Source: Anaerotalea alkaliphila (GTDB lineage: Bacteria; Bacillota; Clostridia; Lachnospirales; Vallitaleaceae). Taken from it: DNA of 47,923 nt. Location of the stretch: NCBI RefSeq assembly GCF_010179735.1, contig NZ_JAAEEH010000025.1, positions 1-47,923 on the forward strand, written 5' to 3'. Below the pieces are notes generated by a model. It did no database searches. It was not told the origin of the DNA and saw only the letters and a program-made list of their open reading frames with translations. Both the position numbers and the translations under genes were made by a program. Positions within the stretch are counted from its first letter, which is position 1; each line of letters starts with the position of its first letter. Shown in pieces: positions 25,799 through 35,053 of the stretch.

Positions 25799-26691
25799 GA
25801 CAAAACCCTCCTTAATCCTTGAAAGATGGCATGGGGGATGCTGATGGAAGACACCATGCTGATTCCCCTGAACCCGGGGCAGGCGTTCACTTCACAGACC
25901 AGCAACCCTTCGGCTCCGTCCAGCAGGTCCACTCCGGCGAAAAACAATCCCAGGGCGGCTGCCGCAGTCTCAGCCAAAGCAGCCTTGCCCCCTTCCAGAG
26001 ACACCAGGCGCACCTTCCCCCCCTGGGCCATGTTGGACCGGAAATCCTCCCTGGAACTGCGCTCCACAGCACCGACGGCCTTCCCGTCCACAACGTACAC
26101 CCGATAGTCCCTGCCGCTGCTCTCCCGGACATAGGACTGGCACAGGACCTCCTGGGGGTGGATTTTCCGCAGCTCCCGGTAGGCCGTTGGGCTGTCCACC
26201 AGATGGACCCCTTCCCCTTTGGAACCTTCCGGTACCTTCGCCACGAAATCTCCCGCCTGCAGGACCTCCGCCACCGCTTCGTATTCCCGGTCCACCGGCA
26301 TCTCCTGGGACAGCGCCCCCACTTGCAGGGTTAGAGGCATGGGAAGCCCTCTCCTGCACAGATGCCTGTGGGTTTCCAACTTGTTCCGGGAGGCCTCCAT
26401 GGGTCCGCTTCCGTTGAATACGGGAACTCCAAGTTCTTCCAGCACCCTGGCCAATCCCAGGTCGTAGCAGCGCATGAGGGCCAAGTCCGGCAAGATTGCC
26501 GGCCGTCCCTGGCGGTACAGGAACGGCACCTTCCCATAACCGGCCAGCAAGTCTTCCGAAAAGACGATTTCCCCTTCAAAGCCCCAGGCTTTCCCGGCCT
26601 CCAGCATCCAGCCGGAGGCGTTTTTTCCCTTGTCCGGAGACAGGGCTTCCCGGCTGTAGACGATCCAGATGCGTTCCTTCCCTTTGGACAT
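25795..26691 (-). CDS. ATP-grasp ligase (RimK/LysX-like)
   Basis: The 298-residue ATP-grasp protein has the nucleotide-binding segment FVAKVPEGSKGEGVHLV, a central GRDYRVYVVDGKAVGA and the metal-binding end CEVNACPGFRGI. The family joins a carboxylate to an amine via an acyl phosphate, as in RimK (glutamate tails), LysX and coenzyme F420 glutamylation. The acceptor is unknown. The ATG at 26691 lies 2 bp after the ilvE stop (TAG GG ATG), so coupling is likely. It overlaps the flavodoxin gene by 4 bp. An upstream GTG at 26715 is an alternative start. Confidence 0.88.
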   Translation of the reverse strand: MSKGKERIWIVYSREALSPDKGKNASGWMLEAGKAWGFEGEIVFSEDLLAGYGKVPFLYRQGRPAILPDLALMRCYDLGLARVLEELGVPVFNGSGPMEASRNKLETHRHLCRRGLPMPLTLQVGALSQEMPVDREYEAVAEVLQAGDFVAKVPEGSKGEGVHLVDSPTAYRELRKIHPQEVLCQSYVRESSGRDYRVYVVDGKAVGAVERSSREDFRSNMAQGGKVRLVSLEGGKAALAETAAAALGLFFAGVDLLDGAEGLLVCEVNACPGFRGISMVSSISIPHAIFQGLRRVLS

Positions 26692-26693
26692 CC

Positions 26694-27761
26694 CTATTCG
26701 ACTTTCACTGTCCACCCAAAGGCGTCTTCGATGGTGCCTCTCTGGATACCGCTGATGGTGTCATACACCTTCCTGGAGAGTTCTCCGATCTTCCCCCCGT
26801 TGATGGAGGCAATCCGCTCTTCCCAGTTGAATTCCCCGATGGGAGAGATGACCGCAGCCGTCCCTGTGGCGAACGCCTCTTCAAGGTCTCCGTTCTGGGC
26901 TGCCTCAAACACCTCGTCGATGGTGATGCGCCTTTCCATCACAGGAATCCCCCAGGACTGGAGCAACTGGATGACGGAATCCCTCGTTACACCTGGCAGG
27001 ATGCTCCCCTGGAGGGAGGGTGTCACAACTTCCCCCTTGATCTTGAAGAATACGTTGGAGGTGCCCACTTCCTCCACATACTTCCGCTCCAGTCCGTCCA
27101 GCCACAGAACCTGGCTGTACCCCTTTTCCTTCGCCTTCATTTGGGACTTCAGGCTGGCCACATAGTTGGCTCCCGTCTTGGCATAACCGATGCCTCCCGG
27201 AACAGCGCGGACGAACTCGGTCTCCACATAGATTTTCGTAGGGTTCAGCCCCTCCTTGTAGTAGGCCCCCACCGGAGACAGGATGACGATGAACTTGTAG
27301 GTGAAGGAAGGACGCACGCCCAGGAAAGGATCCGTGGCGATGATGAAGGGGCGTACATACAGGGAGGTTCCCGGGGCGTCCGGCACCCAGTCCTTGTCCA
27401 CCTGGATCAGCTTCACGATGGCCTGGAGCGCATCGGCCTCATCCACAGAGGGGATGCAGATCCGTTCGTTCGTCACATTCGTCCTCTGTATGTTCTTCTC
27501 AGGACGGAACATCTGGACGTTCCCGTCCGCCGTCTTGTAGGCTTTCAGCCCTTCGAACATCTCCTGGCCATAATGGAAGACCATGGTGGCGGGGTCCAGG
27601 ACCAGGGGCTGGTAAGGAACGATCCTCGGGTCATGCCACCCCTTCCCTTCCGTATAGTCCATGATGAACATGTGGTCCGTAAAGTAATTGCCGAAGCCCA
27701 GATTCTCCTGGTCTGGTTTGGCCTTGGGTGCGGTTGTCAACTCGACTGCGATATTCAACAT
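26694..27761 (-). CDS. ilvE: Branched-chain amino acid aminotransferase
   Basis: The 355-residue fold-type IV PLP enzyme is of the BCAT2-like class. The Schiff-base lysine is Lys195 in IGYAKTGANY, the EVG motif is at 231-233, and the N-terminal FGNYFTDHMF and HYGQEMFEGLKAY segments are typical. It interconverts Val, Leu, Ile and their 2-oxo acids with glutamate. AGGAGG lies 6 nt before the ATG. It is the first gene of a coupled ilvE-ATP-grasp-flavodoxin group and only 43 bp behind ung. No other branched-chain genes are present. Confidence 0.96.
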   Translation of the reverse strand: MLNIAVELTTAPKAKPDQENLGFGNYFTDHMFIMDYTEGKGWHDPRIVPYQPLVLDPATMVFHYGQEMFEGLKAYKTADGNVQMFRPEKNIQRTNVTNERICIPSVDEADALQAIVKLIQVDKDWVPDAPGTSLYVRPFIIATDPFLGVRPSFTYKFIVILSPVGAYYKEGLNPTKIYVETEFVRAVPGGIGYAKTGANYVASLKSQMKAKEKGYSQVLWLDGLERKYVEEVGTSNVFFKIKGEVVTPSLQGSILPGVTRDSVIQLLQSWGIPVMERRITIDEVFEAAQNGDLEEAFATGTAAVISPIGEFNWEERIASINGGKIGELSRKVYDTISGIQRGTIEDAFGWTVKVE

Positions 27762-27804
27762 CTTTGCCTCCTGTATTTTATGGGAACGGCTCCTTGACAG
27801 ACCT

Positions 27805-28476
27805 TCAGTAGATCTGCCAGTCGATGGGCGTTTCCCCTATGCTGGTTAAAAATACGTTGGTTTTGGAAAAAGGCCTGCTGCCGAAGAAGCCCCGGGAAGC
27901 CGACAAAGGGCTTGGATGGGGGGACTCCAGGATCAAATGCCTTTTTTCCGTGATGAGGTTCTTCTTGCTCCGGGCATAGCTGCCCCAAAGGATGAACACC
28001 ACCGGCTTTTCCCTGCGGTTCAGTTTCCTGATGATCTCATCCGTAAAATTCTGCCATCCCAGCTTGCTGTGGGAGGCCGGGGATTCCGCCTGCACCGTCA
28101 AAACGGCGTTCAGCAGGAGCACCCCCTGCCTCGCCCATTTTTCCAAGCATCCATGGGTGGGAATCCTGCAGCCCAGGTCGTTCTGCAGTTCCTTGTAGAT
28201 GTTCCGCAGGGAAGGGGGGATGGCCACCCCCTCCCGCACGGAAAAGCTGAGTCCATGGGCCTGACCGGGTCCATGGTAAGGGTCCTGCCCCAGGATGACG
28301 ACCTTCACATCGTCGTAGTCCGTCATGTGCAGTGCGCTGAAAATCTCCTCCGCTGGAGGAAATATCCTCTGGCTCCGATAGGCCTGCCGGAGGGTTTCCC
28401 TGATCTCCAGATAGTAGGGTTTCCCGAACTCTTCACCGATGACCTCTTCCCAACGGTTGTGCAATATCCTGCCCAT
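27805..28476 (-). CDS. ung: Uracil-DNA glycosylase, family 1
   Basis: The 223-residue enzyme removes uracil from DNA to begin base-excision repair. The water-activating loop GQDPYHGPGQAHG has catalytic Asp65, the Leu-intercalation loop HPSPLSA has His187, and the uracil-binding FILWGSYA is present. All key residues are intact. It starts 10 bp after gltX and is surely on the same mRNA. Confidence 0.97.
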   Translation of the reverse strand: MGRILHNRWEEVIGEEFGKPYYLEIRETLRQAYRSQRIFPPAEEIFSALHMTDYDDVKVVILGQDPYHGPGQAHGLSFSVREGVAIPPSLRNIYKELQNDLGCRIPTHGCLEKWARQGVLLLNAVLTVQAESPASHSKLGWQNFTDEIIRKLNRREKPVVFILWGSYARSKKNLITEKRHLILESPHPSPLSASRGFFGSRPFSKTNVFLTSIGETPIDWQIY

Positions 28477-28486
28477 CCCGGTCCCC

Positions 28487-29959
28487 CTAGGCCCTTTCGT
28501 TTTTGAGCTTGTCGATGGCCTTTCGGATCCTCCGGATGCTTTCCTCCTTGCCCAGGATTTCTCCCAAATCGAAGGCTCCCCCGGGAGTGCTGGCCTTTCC
28601 GGAAAGGGCCGTGCGGATGGGCCACAGCATCTGGCCGTTTTTCATCCCCTTTTCCTGGACATGTTCCATCACCCTGTCATGCAGTCCCTGGAAGCTCCAG
28701 TCTTCCTGGAGCTCAAGCACGGGAAGGATCCCCTCCAGGCTTGCCAGGGCCACTTCAGGATTGGTTTTCATCTTCTTGTGGGTGTAGAGGTTGCTGTCGT
28801 ATACCGGCACCTCCTGGAAGAAATCCACCTGGTCTCCGATTTCCAGCAAGGTCTCGATCCTTGTCTGGGCCAGGGCGGCAATCTTCTTCAGGTCCAGGCC
28901 GGGCCTGGTCAAGACCTCCTGGATCCGGGGCAGTGCAATTCCATAAAACACCTCCGGATCCATCCTTTTGATGTATTCGGAATTCATCCACCGGAATTTC
29001 TTCATGTCGAAGACCGCCGGGGACTTGTTGATGTTCCTGTAGTCGAAGAGCGACACCAGCTGCTCCAGGCTGAAAATCTCCTCATTGATGCCGGGACTCC
29101 AGCCCAGGAGGGCGACGTAGTTCACGATGGCTTCCGTGAGGAAACCCTGCTCCACCAGGTCCTCATAAGATGAGTGGCCGCTGCGCTTGCTCAGTTTCTG
29201 GTGCTCTTCATTGGTGATCAGCGGACAGTGGACGTAGATGGGGACCTCCCATCCGAACGCCTCATACAGCCGGTTGTACTTGGGCGAGGAAGAGAGGTAC
29301 TCGTTCCCCCGGACCACATGGGTGATGCCCATCAAGTGGTCATCCACCACATTGGCGAAATTGTAGGTTGGAAAACCGTCGGACTTCATCAGGATCATGT
29401 CGTCCAGCTCGCTGTTGTCCACGGAAATCTCCCCATAGATTTCGTCCACAAAGGTCGTTTTCCCCTCTGCCGGATTGTTCTGCCGGATTACATGGGGTGC
29501 TCCCGACGCCAGCTTCTTGGCGACTTCCTCCGGAGACAACTCCAGGCAATGCTTGTCGTACTTGAACATCTCCTTCCGGGCCTCCGCCTCCTGGCGGAGG
29601 GTTTCCAGCCTTTCCACATCACAAAAACAGCGGTAGGCTTCCCCCTTCTCCACCAGTTCTTCCGCATGGCGGGCATAGATCCCCATCTGCTGGCGCTCGC
29701 TCTGCACATAAGGTCCGACGTTCCCCGGTTTGTCAGGTCCTTCGTCATGGTGCAGCCCCGTGTTCTGCAGCGTGCGATAAATGATTTCCACCGCCCCCTC
29801 CACGTAGCGCTCCCGGTCGGTGTCCTCAATCCTCACCAGAAAATCCCCGCCCGCATGCTTTGCTATCAGATAGGCATACAGAGCCGTCCTAAGGTTGCCC
29901 ACATGCATCCTGCCTGTGGGGCTTGGTGCAAATCGTGTTCTGATCTTCTTCTGTTCCAT
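28487..29959 (-). CDS. gltX: Glutamyl-tRNA synthetase
   Basis: The 490-residue class I aminoacyl-tRNA synthetase charges tRNA-Glu (and in most Clostridia also tRNA-Gln, followed by amidation). The HIGH-type motif is HVGN (19-22) after FAPSPTG, and the KMSKS-type motif is KLSKR (255-259). Length and domain layout are normal. It heads the unit gltX-ung, which may read through to ilvE. A strong promoter lies just upstream. Confidence 0.97.
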   Translation of the reverse strand: MEQKKIRTRFAPSPTGRMHVGNLRTALYAYLIAKHAGGDFLVRIEDTDRERYVEGAVEIIYRTLQNTGLHHDEGPDKPGNVGPYVQSERQQMGIYARHAEELVEKGEAYRCFCDVERLETLRQEAEARKEMFKYDKHCLELSPEEVAKKLASGAPHVIRQNNPAEGKTTFVDEIYGEISVDNSELDDMILMKSDGFPTYNFANVVDDHLMGITHVVRGNEYLSSSPKYNRLYEAFGWEVPIYVHCPLITNEEHQKLSKRSGHSSYEDLVEQGFLTEAIVNYVALLGWSPGINEEIFSLEQLVSLFDYRNINKSPAVFDMKKFRWMNSEYIKRMDPEVFYGIALPRIQEVLTRPGLDLKKIAALAQTRIETLLEIGDQVDFFQEVPVYDSNLYTHKKMKTNPEVALASLEGILPVLELQEDWSFQGLHDRVMEHVQEKGMKNGQMLWPIRTALSGKASTPGGAFDLGEILGKEESIRRIRKAIDKLKNERA

Positions 29960-30013
29960 TGCAATTCTCCATGTCCTGTTTTCTTGTGACTTCCCAAAAT
30001 CGGTTTGGATACC

Positions 30014-30042
30014 ATTATATCATACCGGGATAGCGCATACAA
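30014..30042 (-). promoter_or_regulatory. Promoter of gltX
   Basis: TTGTAT (complement of 30037-30042) and consensus TATAAT (complement of 30014-30019) are separated by 17 bp. No T-box leader is visible in the short 5' region. Confidence 0.7.
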
Positions 30043-30081
30043 ACAAAACCACCGGGCCCCCGGAAATAATCCTCCCCGACG

Positions 30082-30110
30082 TTTACATCCGCCTGTTTTC
30101 CCTGTATAAT
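30082..30110 (+). promoter_or_regulatory. Promoter of the M23 lipoprotein gene
   Basis: TTTACA (30082-30087) and TATAAT (30105-30110) are separated by exactly 17 bp, about 45 bp before the start. Confidence 0.75.
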
Positions 30111-30156
30111 GATAGATTGTATGTTGTCCCATCCCGTTCCCTGAGGAGGATTTCCC

Positions 30157-31515
30157 ATGTTGCTTCGCTTTCTGGTAGGCCTGTGGGCCACCCTTTCCCT
30201 ATGTACCGCCTGCATTTCCACCAGCACCGGGTCCGGGGAACCCGTTCAAACCTCCCCGGAGGAATGGCCTTCCGGATCCATCCATGTCCTGTCCGGCTTC
30301 GAGCCGCTGGCCTCTTTTCGATTGAACGGGGAGGAGTTCTCCCCCAGGACCTCCATCGCCTGGCGCCCCTCCGTCTTTCCGACATGGGGCCCCCTCCTGC
30401 TCCACAAGGACTTCCTGCTGGAATCCGTCCACTCCCTGGAAACCCTGCAGGTGCATGCTCCGGGAGGCGTTCTGGCTTTCGAACAGTCTACCCTTCCTGG
30501 TGCTGCCGCAAGCCTCAAGATCCTGGAACCGGGGACGGGAGCGCTCCGGGAAATGGCCGTGGATGCGGGGAATTTGCCTCTTCCTGAGGAGGAAGGCCTC
30601 TACCTGTACCTGCTCACCCTACGGTTCGACCCGGAGACACACCCCTACTATTCCTCCGCCACTTATGCGTTCGAGCTGCTGGTGGATTTCCCCATGTCTC
30701 TGGACCTTCCCCTGCAAGCCTGCCAGCCCGGTGACCTGCTTCCTCTCCGTGTTGCAGGCGGACGCAACCTGCTCAACCTGGATTCCGGGACCCTTCCCAC
30801 GCTGACTGTGGAGTCAGGCCCCTTCGCCGGTCCCCTTCCCCTCCTGTCCCTGGAAGACGGGCATGTGGGCTTCCTGCCTTTGGATTACGATGCGGTGCCC
30901 GGCACCTATGCACTGGACATCCGGGTGGTTTCCGGCAATGAAAGTCTGGATTTGGAATGGACGCTGGAAATCCTGCCGAAGGACTTTCCTGTCCAGCAGC
31001 TGAACATCGACCCGGCGGCACTCTCTTTGCGGGAAGAGGAAAGCGCTGCAGAAGACCGGCTTGCCCTGGCGGAGGCCTTTGCCCGGACCTCCCCCGAGGC
31101 ATTGTGGACAGGCCCCTTCCTCCAGCCGGTATCCGGCCGCATCTCCACCGAATACGGGATGCGCCGCTCCGTCAACGACAATGTGACCGCCTACCGCCAT
31201 CGGGGCATCGACATCGCAGCCCCCCAGGGAACCCCCATCCTGGCTTCCAACGGAGGAACCGTCGTTCTGGCCCGGCCTTTGAACATCACAGGGGAGACCG
31301 TCATCCTGGACCATGGCATGGGCATCCACACCCTTTATGCCCATCTGCACGCGGTCCATGTCCAGCCCGGGGAGGTTGTGGCCAAGGGGCAGTTGCTGGG
31401 GGAGGTGGGGAGCACGGGGTTTTCCACAGGACCCCATCTCCATTTTGAAACGACCTACCGGGGGGAACCCATGAATCCATGGAACTTCTTCCGGCAGGAC
31501 CCCCTGCTTCCCTGA
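30157..31515 (+). CDS. M23-family peptidase, probable lipoprotein
   Basis: The 452-residue protein has a short signal peptide ending in CTAC (Cys19 likely lipidated), a long all-beta N-terminal region without a recognised domain, and a C-terminal LytM/M23 domain. Zinc ligands are His348 and Asp352 (HRGIDIAAP) and His427/His429 (HLHF), so it should be an active peptidoglycan endopeptidase outside the membrane. The N-terminal 300 residues may hold Ig-like folds, as in M23 proteins from Clostridia that act in cell-wall remodelling or sporulation. AGGAGG precedes the ATG; it has its own promoter and terminator. Confidence 0.9.
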   Translation: MLLRFLVGLWATLSLCTACISTSTGSGEPVQTSPEEWPSGSIHVLSGFEPLASFRLNGEEFSPRTSIAWRPSVFPTWGPLLLHKDFLLESVHSLETLQVHAPGGVLAFEQSTLPGAAASLKILEPGTGALREMAVDAGNLPLPEEEGLYLYLLTLRFDPETHPYYSSATYAFELLVDFPMSLDLPLQACQPGDLLPLRVAGGRNLLNLDSGTLPTLTVESGPFAGPLPLLSLEDGHVGFLPLDYDAVPGTYALDIRVVSGNESLDLEWTLEILPKDFPVQQLNIDPAALSLREEESAAEDRLALAEAFARTSPEALWTGPFLQPVSGRISTEYGMRRSVNDNVTAYRHRGIDIAAPQGTPILASNGGTVVLARPLNITGETVILDHGMGIHTLYAHLHAVHVQPGEVVAKGQLLGEVGSTGFSTGPHLHFETTYRGEPMNPWNFFRQDPLLP

Positions 31516-31523
31516 TGCTGCAC

Positions 31524-31580
31524 AGAGGCGCCCCCAAGGCGATGGTTCAACCACCTTGGGGGCGCCTCTGTTTATATTGT
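31524..31580 (+). terminator. Intrinsic terminator after the M23 gene
   Basis: A perfect 16-bp GC-rich stem (31524-31539 with 31554-31569) is followed by a T-rich stretch. Confidence 0.85.
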
Positions 31581-31600
31581 TTTGGCCGGCTGTCCGACTT

Positions 31601-32251
31601 CTACAGGTCCTTGACCGCTTCTTCGACGGCGTCCTTCACTTCGGCAGCCTTGTCCTTGGCGGCCTTCGCCAATTCTTCGGCTTTCTTCTGCGCCTCTTCC
31701 GCCACATCTTCCACCTTTTCCGCCACATCTTCGGAGGCGTCTTCCAGATCGTCCACGAACTCCTCGTAGTCCTCGTAGAAATCTTCCTCTTCTTCCGCTT
31801 CCACCTCTGCCGCCCGCTTGATTTCAAGGCCGGAGAATTTCACATCGTACTCGATGGTCAGCTGTGGAACCTCCTCCACATCCCCTTCCCATTCGATGGT
31901 GCTGGAAACACCGCTCTTTTCCGCATTCCCGCCCACTTTCACGGTCCAATCGTCGGGAACGATCACCTTTACACCGCTGAACTCCGCATAAATCTGCAGG
32001 ACAGCCGGCTCCTCGATGGTCGAATCCCGCAGGTCGATCACCATGCCGCTGAACATGGATGCAACCGAATCTCCCACGAAGACCTCTCCCGCATAACTTA
32101 CTGTCCGTCCCTTGAACATGGTCACTTCGCCAAACTCTTCCTTCAGTTCCTTGCTCTTGGTGGCCACCTTGTAGCCCGCAAACCCCAATCCTGCCAGTCC
32201 CGCCAATCCTGCGATTTTGATTCCACTCTTGACAACTTTGTTCAACTCCAT
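31601..32251 (-). CDS. LiaF/toastrack-like beta protein with acidic coiled-coil tail
   Basis: The 216-residue protein begins with a basic and hydrophobic segment (KVVKSGIKIAGLAGLAGLG) that may anchor it in the membrane. The middle (about residues 45-140) is beta-rich and contains FSGVKVIVPDDW, as in the LiaF C-terminal/toastrack domains of cell-envelope stress proteins. The last 70 residues are extremely acidic, then a Lys/Glu/Ala helix of heptad-like repeats (AEEAQKKAEELAKAAKDKA). AGGAGG precedes the start. The combination of beta domain and apolipoprotein-like tail is unusual. Function inferred only as envelope-related. Confidence 0.75.
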   Translation of the reverse strand: MELNKVVKSGIKIAGLAGLAGLGFAGYKVATKSKELKEEFGEVTMFKGRTVSYAGEVFVGDSVASMFSGMVIDLRDSTIEEPAVLQIYAEFSGVKVIVPDDWTVKVGGNAEKSGVSSTIEWEGDVEEVPQLTIEYDVKFSGLEIKRAAEVEAEEEEDFYEDYEEFVDDLEDASEDVAEKVEDVAEEAQKKAEELAKAAKDKAAEVKDAVEEAVKDL

Positions 32252-32314
32252 CGACCGTTCCTCCTCAGTATGCGATATTTGACCACTCTGTTTTCTTCAA
32301 CCGGATGCGATTGC

Positions 32315-33532
32315 TCAAATCCATTCGTTGAAGTAATGTACCCGGACGGGGAATGCCCTTTCCAAAAACGGCAAATCCACACTCCCCTTGCCTGACCTTT
32401 CGTGCAAAAAGCAGGTCCCTGCGGCATTTCCGTAACCGAAGACCAGCTGCGCAAGGGCATCGATGCCCAGTGCCAGGTCTGCCGAAACCTCCTGTCCCTG
32501 CAACACCTCCACATGGTTTTCCCGTAAAGCAAACGTCCGGTTGTTCTCTGGAATCAGACCGTCCAGCACCTGGATCCGGAGTTCCCTTCCCACTTCCAAG
32601 GGATGGGCCTCCACATAAGCCGCCAAAAGGCGTCTTGCGTCCAAGATTCTGGCCATCATGAATGGTCTTACCTTGATTGTATTATCATTTGTATAAGGAA
32701 TCAAGTATTTTATGCAATCTTTTAGATGGGTATTGAGTCCTATCGTCCTTTTCCCGGCTTTTTCCCTTAAATGGCGCAATATTTCGAACATTGCATCCCT
32801 GTCCAGGACGGCGATTTCCCTGACCTCCAAGGTCTCTCCAGGATAAAATGCGGCATATCCCCGCTCACCCAGCAGGATTCCCCCGTCTTCCACCGCCAAC
32901 TCCTCCACCAGGGCCTGGAAACGCCCTTCCCCGAACAGGGGAACCATTTCCAATCCATAGCAGCTGATCATGCCTGCCCGGACCCCTTCCCATTCCTGAC
33001 GGAAACGCCCTGGATCCTGCCTGTCTACCATACGGTAGGATCCTCTTGCCGGAAACCTTCCGGGGCCCCCCCTCCATTCCTTCTCCAGCGCTGTTTCGTG
33101 CTCCGGGTTGAAGTCCGTCTGCAGATGGTCTTCCACAAAGGCAAATCCGAACCGGTCGTACAACCGGGAATCCACCGGCATCAACAGGCTGAACAGCTCC
33201 CCTTCGGCGTGCAACTCCCGTATGGCCGCCTCCATCAATTTCCGCATGTGCCCCTTGCCCCGGTGGACTTCATAGGTGGAAACCCCCACGAAATAACTGA
33301 CGTCATGGTTTTTTCCCAGGAACTCCACCCGGTGCCGGTTCAGATGGAGGGCGGCCACCATTTCCCCGCACTCCCGTAGGGCCATGCAGCGCAGGGGATC
33401 CATCCGCTTTCGGAAGTAGTAGTCTACAAAGGCCGGCGTGTCGTCAAAACAGGCTTCCCAAATCGTTCGCAGGTCCTTCCGGTCTTCCTCGCCACAAAAA
33501 CCCAAAACTTGGCCGTTTTCCAGCTCCTCCAC
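32315..33532 (-). CDS. GNAT acetyltransferase of the Eis type
   Basis: The 405-residue protein has an N-terminal GNAT domain with VGVSTYEVHRGKGHMRKLM (acetyl-CoA pyrophosphate loop RGKGHMRK), followed by SRLYDRFGFAF, a second GNAT-like domain and a C-terminal SCP2-like domain. This three-part architecture is that of Eis, which N-acetylates amines including aminoglycosides. The actual substrate is unknown. I chose GTG 33532, 9 nt behind AAAGGTGAG; the upstream in-frame ATG would overlap the preceding gene by about 90 bp. It lies 10 bp behind the DUF2156 gene and is coupled to it. Confidence 0.85.
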   Translation of the reverse strand: MEELENGQVLGFCGEEDRKDLRTIWEACFDDTPAFVDYYFRKRMDPLRCMALRECGEMVAALHLNRHRVEFLGKNHDVSYFVGVSTYEVHRGKGHMRKLMEAAIRELHAEGELFSLLMPVDSRLYDRFGFAFVEDHLQTDFNPEHETALEKEWRGGPGRFPARGSYRMVDRQDPGRFRQEWEGVRAGMISCYGLEMVPLFGEGRFQALVEELAVEDGGILLGERGYAAFYPGETLEVREIAVLDRDAMFEILRHLREKAGKRTIGLNTHLKDCIKYLIPYTNDNTIKVRPFMMARILDARRLLAAYVEAHPLEVGRELRIQVLDGLIPENNRTFALRENHVEVLQGQEVSADLALGIDALAQLVFGYGNAAGTCFLHERSGKGSVDLPFLERAFPVRVHYFNEWI

Positions 33533-33542
33533 AAATGTCCAC

Positions 33543-34448
33543 TCACCTTTCCACCTCAAGCAGGGTATGCTTTTCCACCAGCCGCACCGGATGGTAGGAC
33601 AGTTTGGCCTTCCGCAGGCCTTCTTCCCCCACATCGTCCTCCCTGTTCACCAATGCCACATCCGGATAGGCATGCACCAGGAATTGCTGGTTGACAAACT
33701 GGTAGAGTCCACGGATCTTCGTGTTGGCCTTTTCCACATGGATGATCGCTTCCTTCCCCTGGTTGATGGCGCTGCCCATCGTGAACGCTTCCAGCCTTCC
33801 GTCGATGTAGATGCCGGCGGCTTTCACCCCCAGACGGCTCATGTGCTTCATCACGCTGCAAATCCCCTTGATTTCCTGTTCGATGAAATACGCGTCGTCT
33901 TCCCTTTCCTCATTCCACTTCTTCACAAACTCACAGATTCGGGGTTCATCGCCTTCGCTTAAAGGCTTGTAGGCATATCTGCCCTCGTATTCCCTTAGGA
34001 ACGCATGCAGGTGGTTCCGCTTCTTGTTGTATTTCCTTCCGGTCAGGGTCCGCAACTTTTCCGCATCGTAAAGGTAGTCGAAGGTGTCCCTATCTGAAAT
34101 TATATCGAATTCGTCGGGATGGTTCTTCTCAATGAACCCTTTGAAGACATCATCCGCACAATAGATGGTCAGCGCCTTTCCCTTTGACTTGAAATACCCC
34201 CGCAGGGCTTCCAGCGCCTCCGGAAAAAAAACTTCCCCACAAACCGGCATGAGGGCATATTCTTCCCCTTCATAGGTTTCCACAATCAGGGTGTAGTCGG
34301 GATGGAAATGGCAACGGGTTTCGTATGTTTCGTCCCACAGGTAGAGGATGGGCAGGTTGAACTCGCAGCTCAGGATTTCCCTGACCTCCAGCCTCCTCTT
34401 CAGCTCCCCGTTCATTGAAAAGTCCAATCTTTCAAATGTCAAATTCAT
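33543..34448 (-). CDS. DUF2156 (aminoacyl-lipid transferase-like) protein
   Basis: The 301-residue cytoplasmic protein has the double-GNAT fold of DUF2156, the domain that in MprF transfers lysine from lysyl-tRNA to phosphatidylglycerol. Typical segments are GRKYNKKRNHLHAFLREY, AGIYIDGRLEAFTMGSA and YPDVALVNREDDVGEEGLR. It lacks the membrane flippase half, like many free-standing clostridial copies whose acceptor is unknown. The ATG at 34448 lies 5 bp after the ispF stop, with only a weak ribosome binding site, suggesting translational coupling. It is followed directly by the Eis-like gene. Confidence 0.85.
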   Translation of the reverse strand: MNLTFERLDFSMNGELKRRLEVREILSCEFNLPILYLWDETYETRCHFHPDYTLIVETYEGEEYALMPVCGEVFFPEALEALRGYFKSKGKALTIYCADDVFKGFIEKNHPDEFDIISDRDTFDYLYDAEKLRTLTGRKYNKKRNHLHAFLREYEGRYAYKPLSEGDEPRICEFVKKWNEEREDDAYFIEQEIKGICSVMKHMSRLGVKAAGIYIDGRLEAFTMGSAINQGKEAIIHVEKANTKIRGLYQFVNQQFLVHAYPDVALVNREDDVGEEGLRKAKLSYHPVRLVEKHTLLEVER

Positions 34449-34453
34449 GCGTC

Positions 34454-34954
34454 TCACTGACTGGAGGTTTTCTCCTCCAGTTCCTTCCTTTCGATTAGGC
34501 ATACCGCCTGGGCGCTGATTCCCTCCTGCCTTCCGGTGAATCCCAACCCCTCTTCCGTTGTCGCCTTCAGGTTGATCCGGTTTCGGTCCACATCCATGGC
34601 CGCAGCGATGTTGGTCCGCATCGAGTCCATATGGGGCAACAGCTTGGGTGCCTGGGCAATGATGGTGGCGTCCAGATTCCCCAACATGAAACCCTGGGAT
34701 TCCATCAGCTCCGCCACCTTCGCCAGCAGACGGAGGCTGGATGCGCCTTCATAGGCCGGGTCCGTATCTGGAAAGTGTTTCCCGATGTCTCCCAGACCCA
34801 TGGCTCCCAACAGGGCATCCATCACCGCGTGCACAACCACGTCCGCATCCGAATGTCCCAGCAACCCCTTGGGGTGGGGAATCCTGACTCCGCCCAGGAC
34901 CAGGTCCCTCCCCTCCACCAAACGGTGTACGTCATATCCGCTTCCTATACGCAT
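34454..34954 (-). CDS. ispF: 2-C-methyl-D-erythritol 2,4-cyclodiphosphate synthase
   Basis: The 166-residue enzyme is the fifth step of the methylerythritol phosphate pathway to isoprenoids, converting CDP-ME 2-phosphate to the cyclic diphosphate with loss of CMP. Metal ligands are Asp8 and His10 in GYDVHR and the His in [16 protein letters not shown] and the C-terminal [13 protein letters not shown] are intact. It is full length. GGGAGAG precedes the ATG. It heads a unit with the DUF2156 and Eis-like genes and has a strong promoter. ispD is not adjacent. Confidence 0.97.
   Translation of the reverse strand: MRIGSGYDVHRLVEGRDLVLGGVRIPHPKGLLGHSDADVVVHAVMDALLGAMGLGDIGKHFPDTDPAYEGASSLRLLAKVAELMESQGFMLGNLDATIIAQAPKLLPHMDSMRTNIAAAMDVDRNRINLKATTEEGLGFTGRQEGISAQAVCLIERKELEEKTSSQ
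34461..34480 (-). repeat. Small hairpin at the ispF 3' end
   Basis: CTGGAGG and CCTCCAG (7-bp arms) overlap the last codons of ispF, 13 bp before the next start. The structure may occlude or time ribosome entry at the poorly supplied DUF2156 start. Confidence 0.4.
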
Positions 34955-35006
34955 CCGAACACTCTCCCTTTTCCTTTTCTTGTCTCGTGCATCGTTCTAC
35001 TTTTTC

Positions 35007-35035
35007 ATTATAGCACATCCTCGCCCGCGAACAAA
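35007..35035 (-). promoter_or_regulatory. Promoter of ispF
   Basis: TTTGTT (complement of 35030-35035) and TATAAT (complement of 35007-35012) are separated by 17 bp. Confidence 0.65.
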
Positions 35036-35053
35036 AGAGGCTTTCCCATACGC

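Noticed and set aside
29960-30060. T-box riboswitch for gltX
   Set aside because: The leader between the promoter and the start is only about 45 nt, too short, and lacks the T-box sequence.
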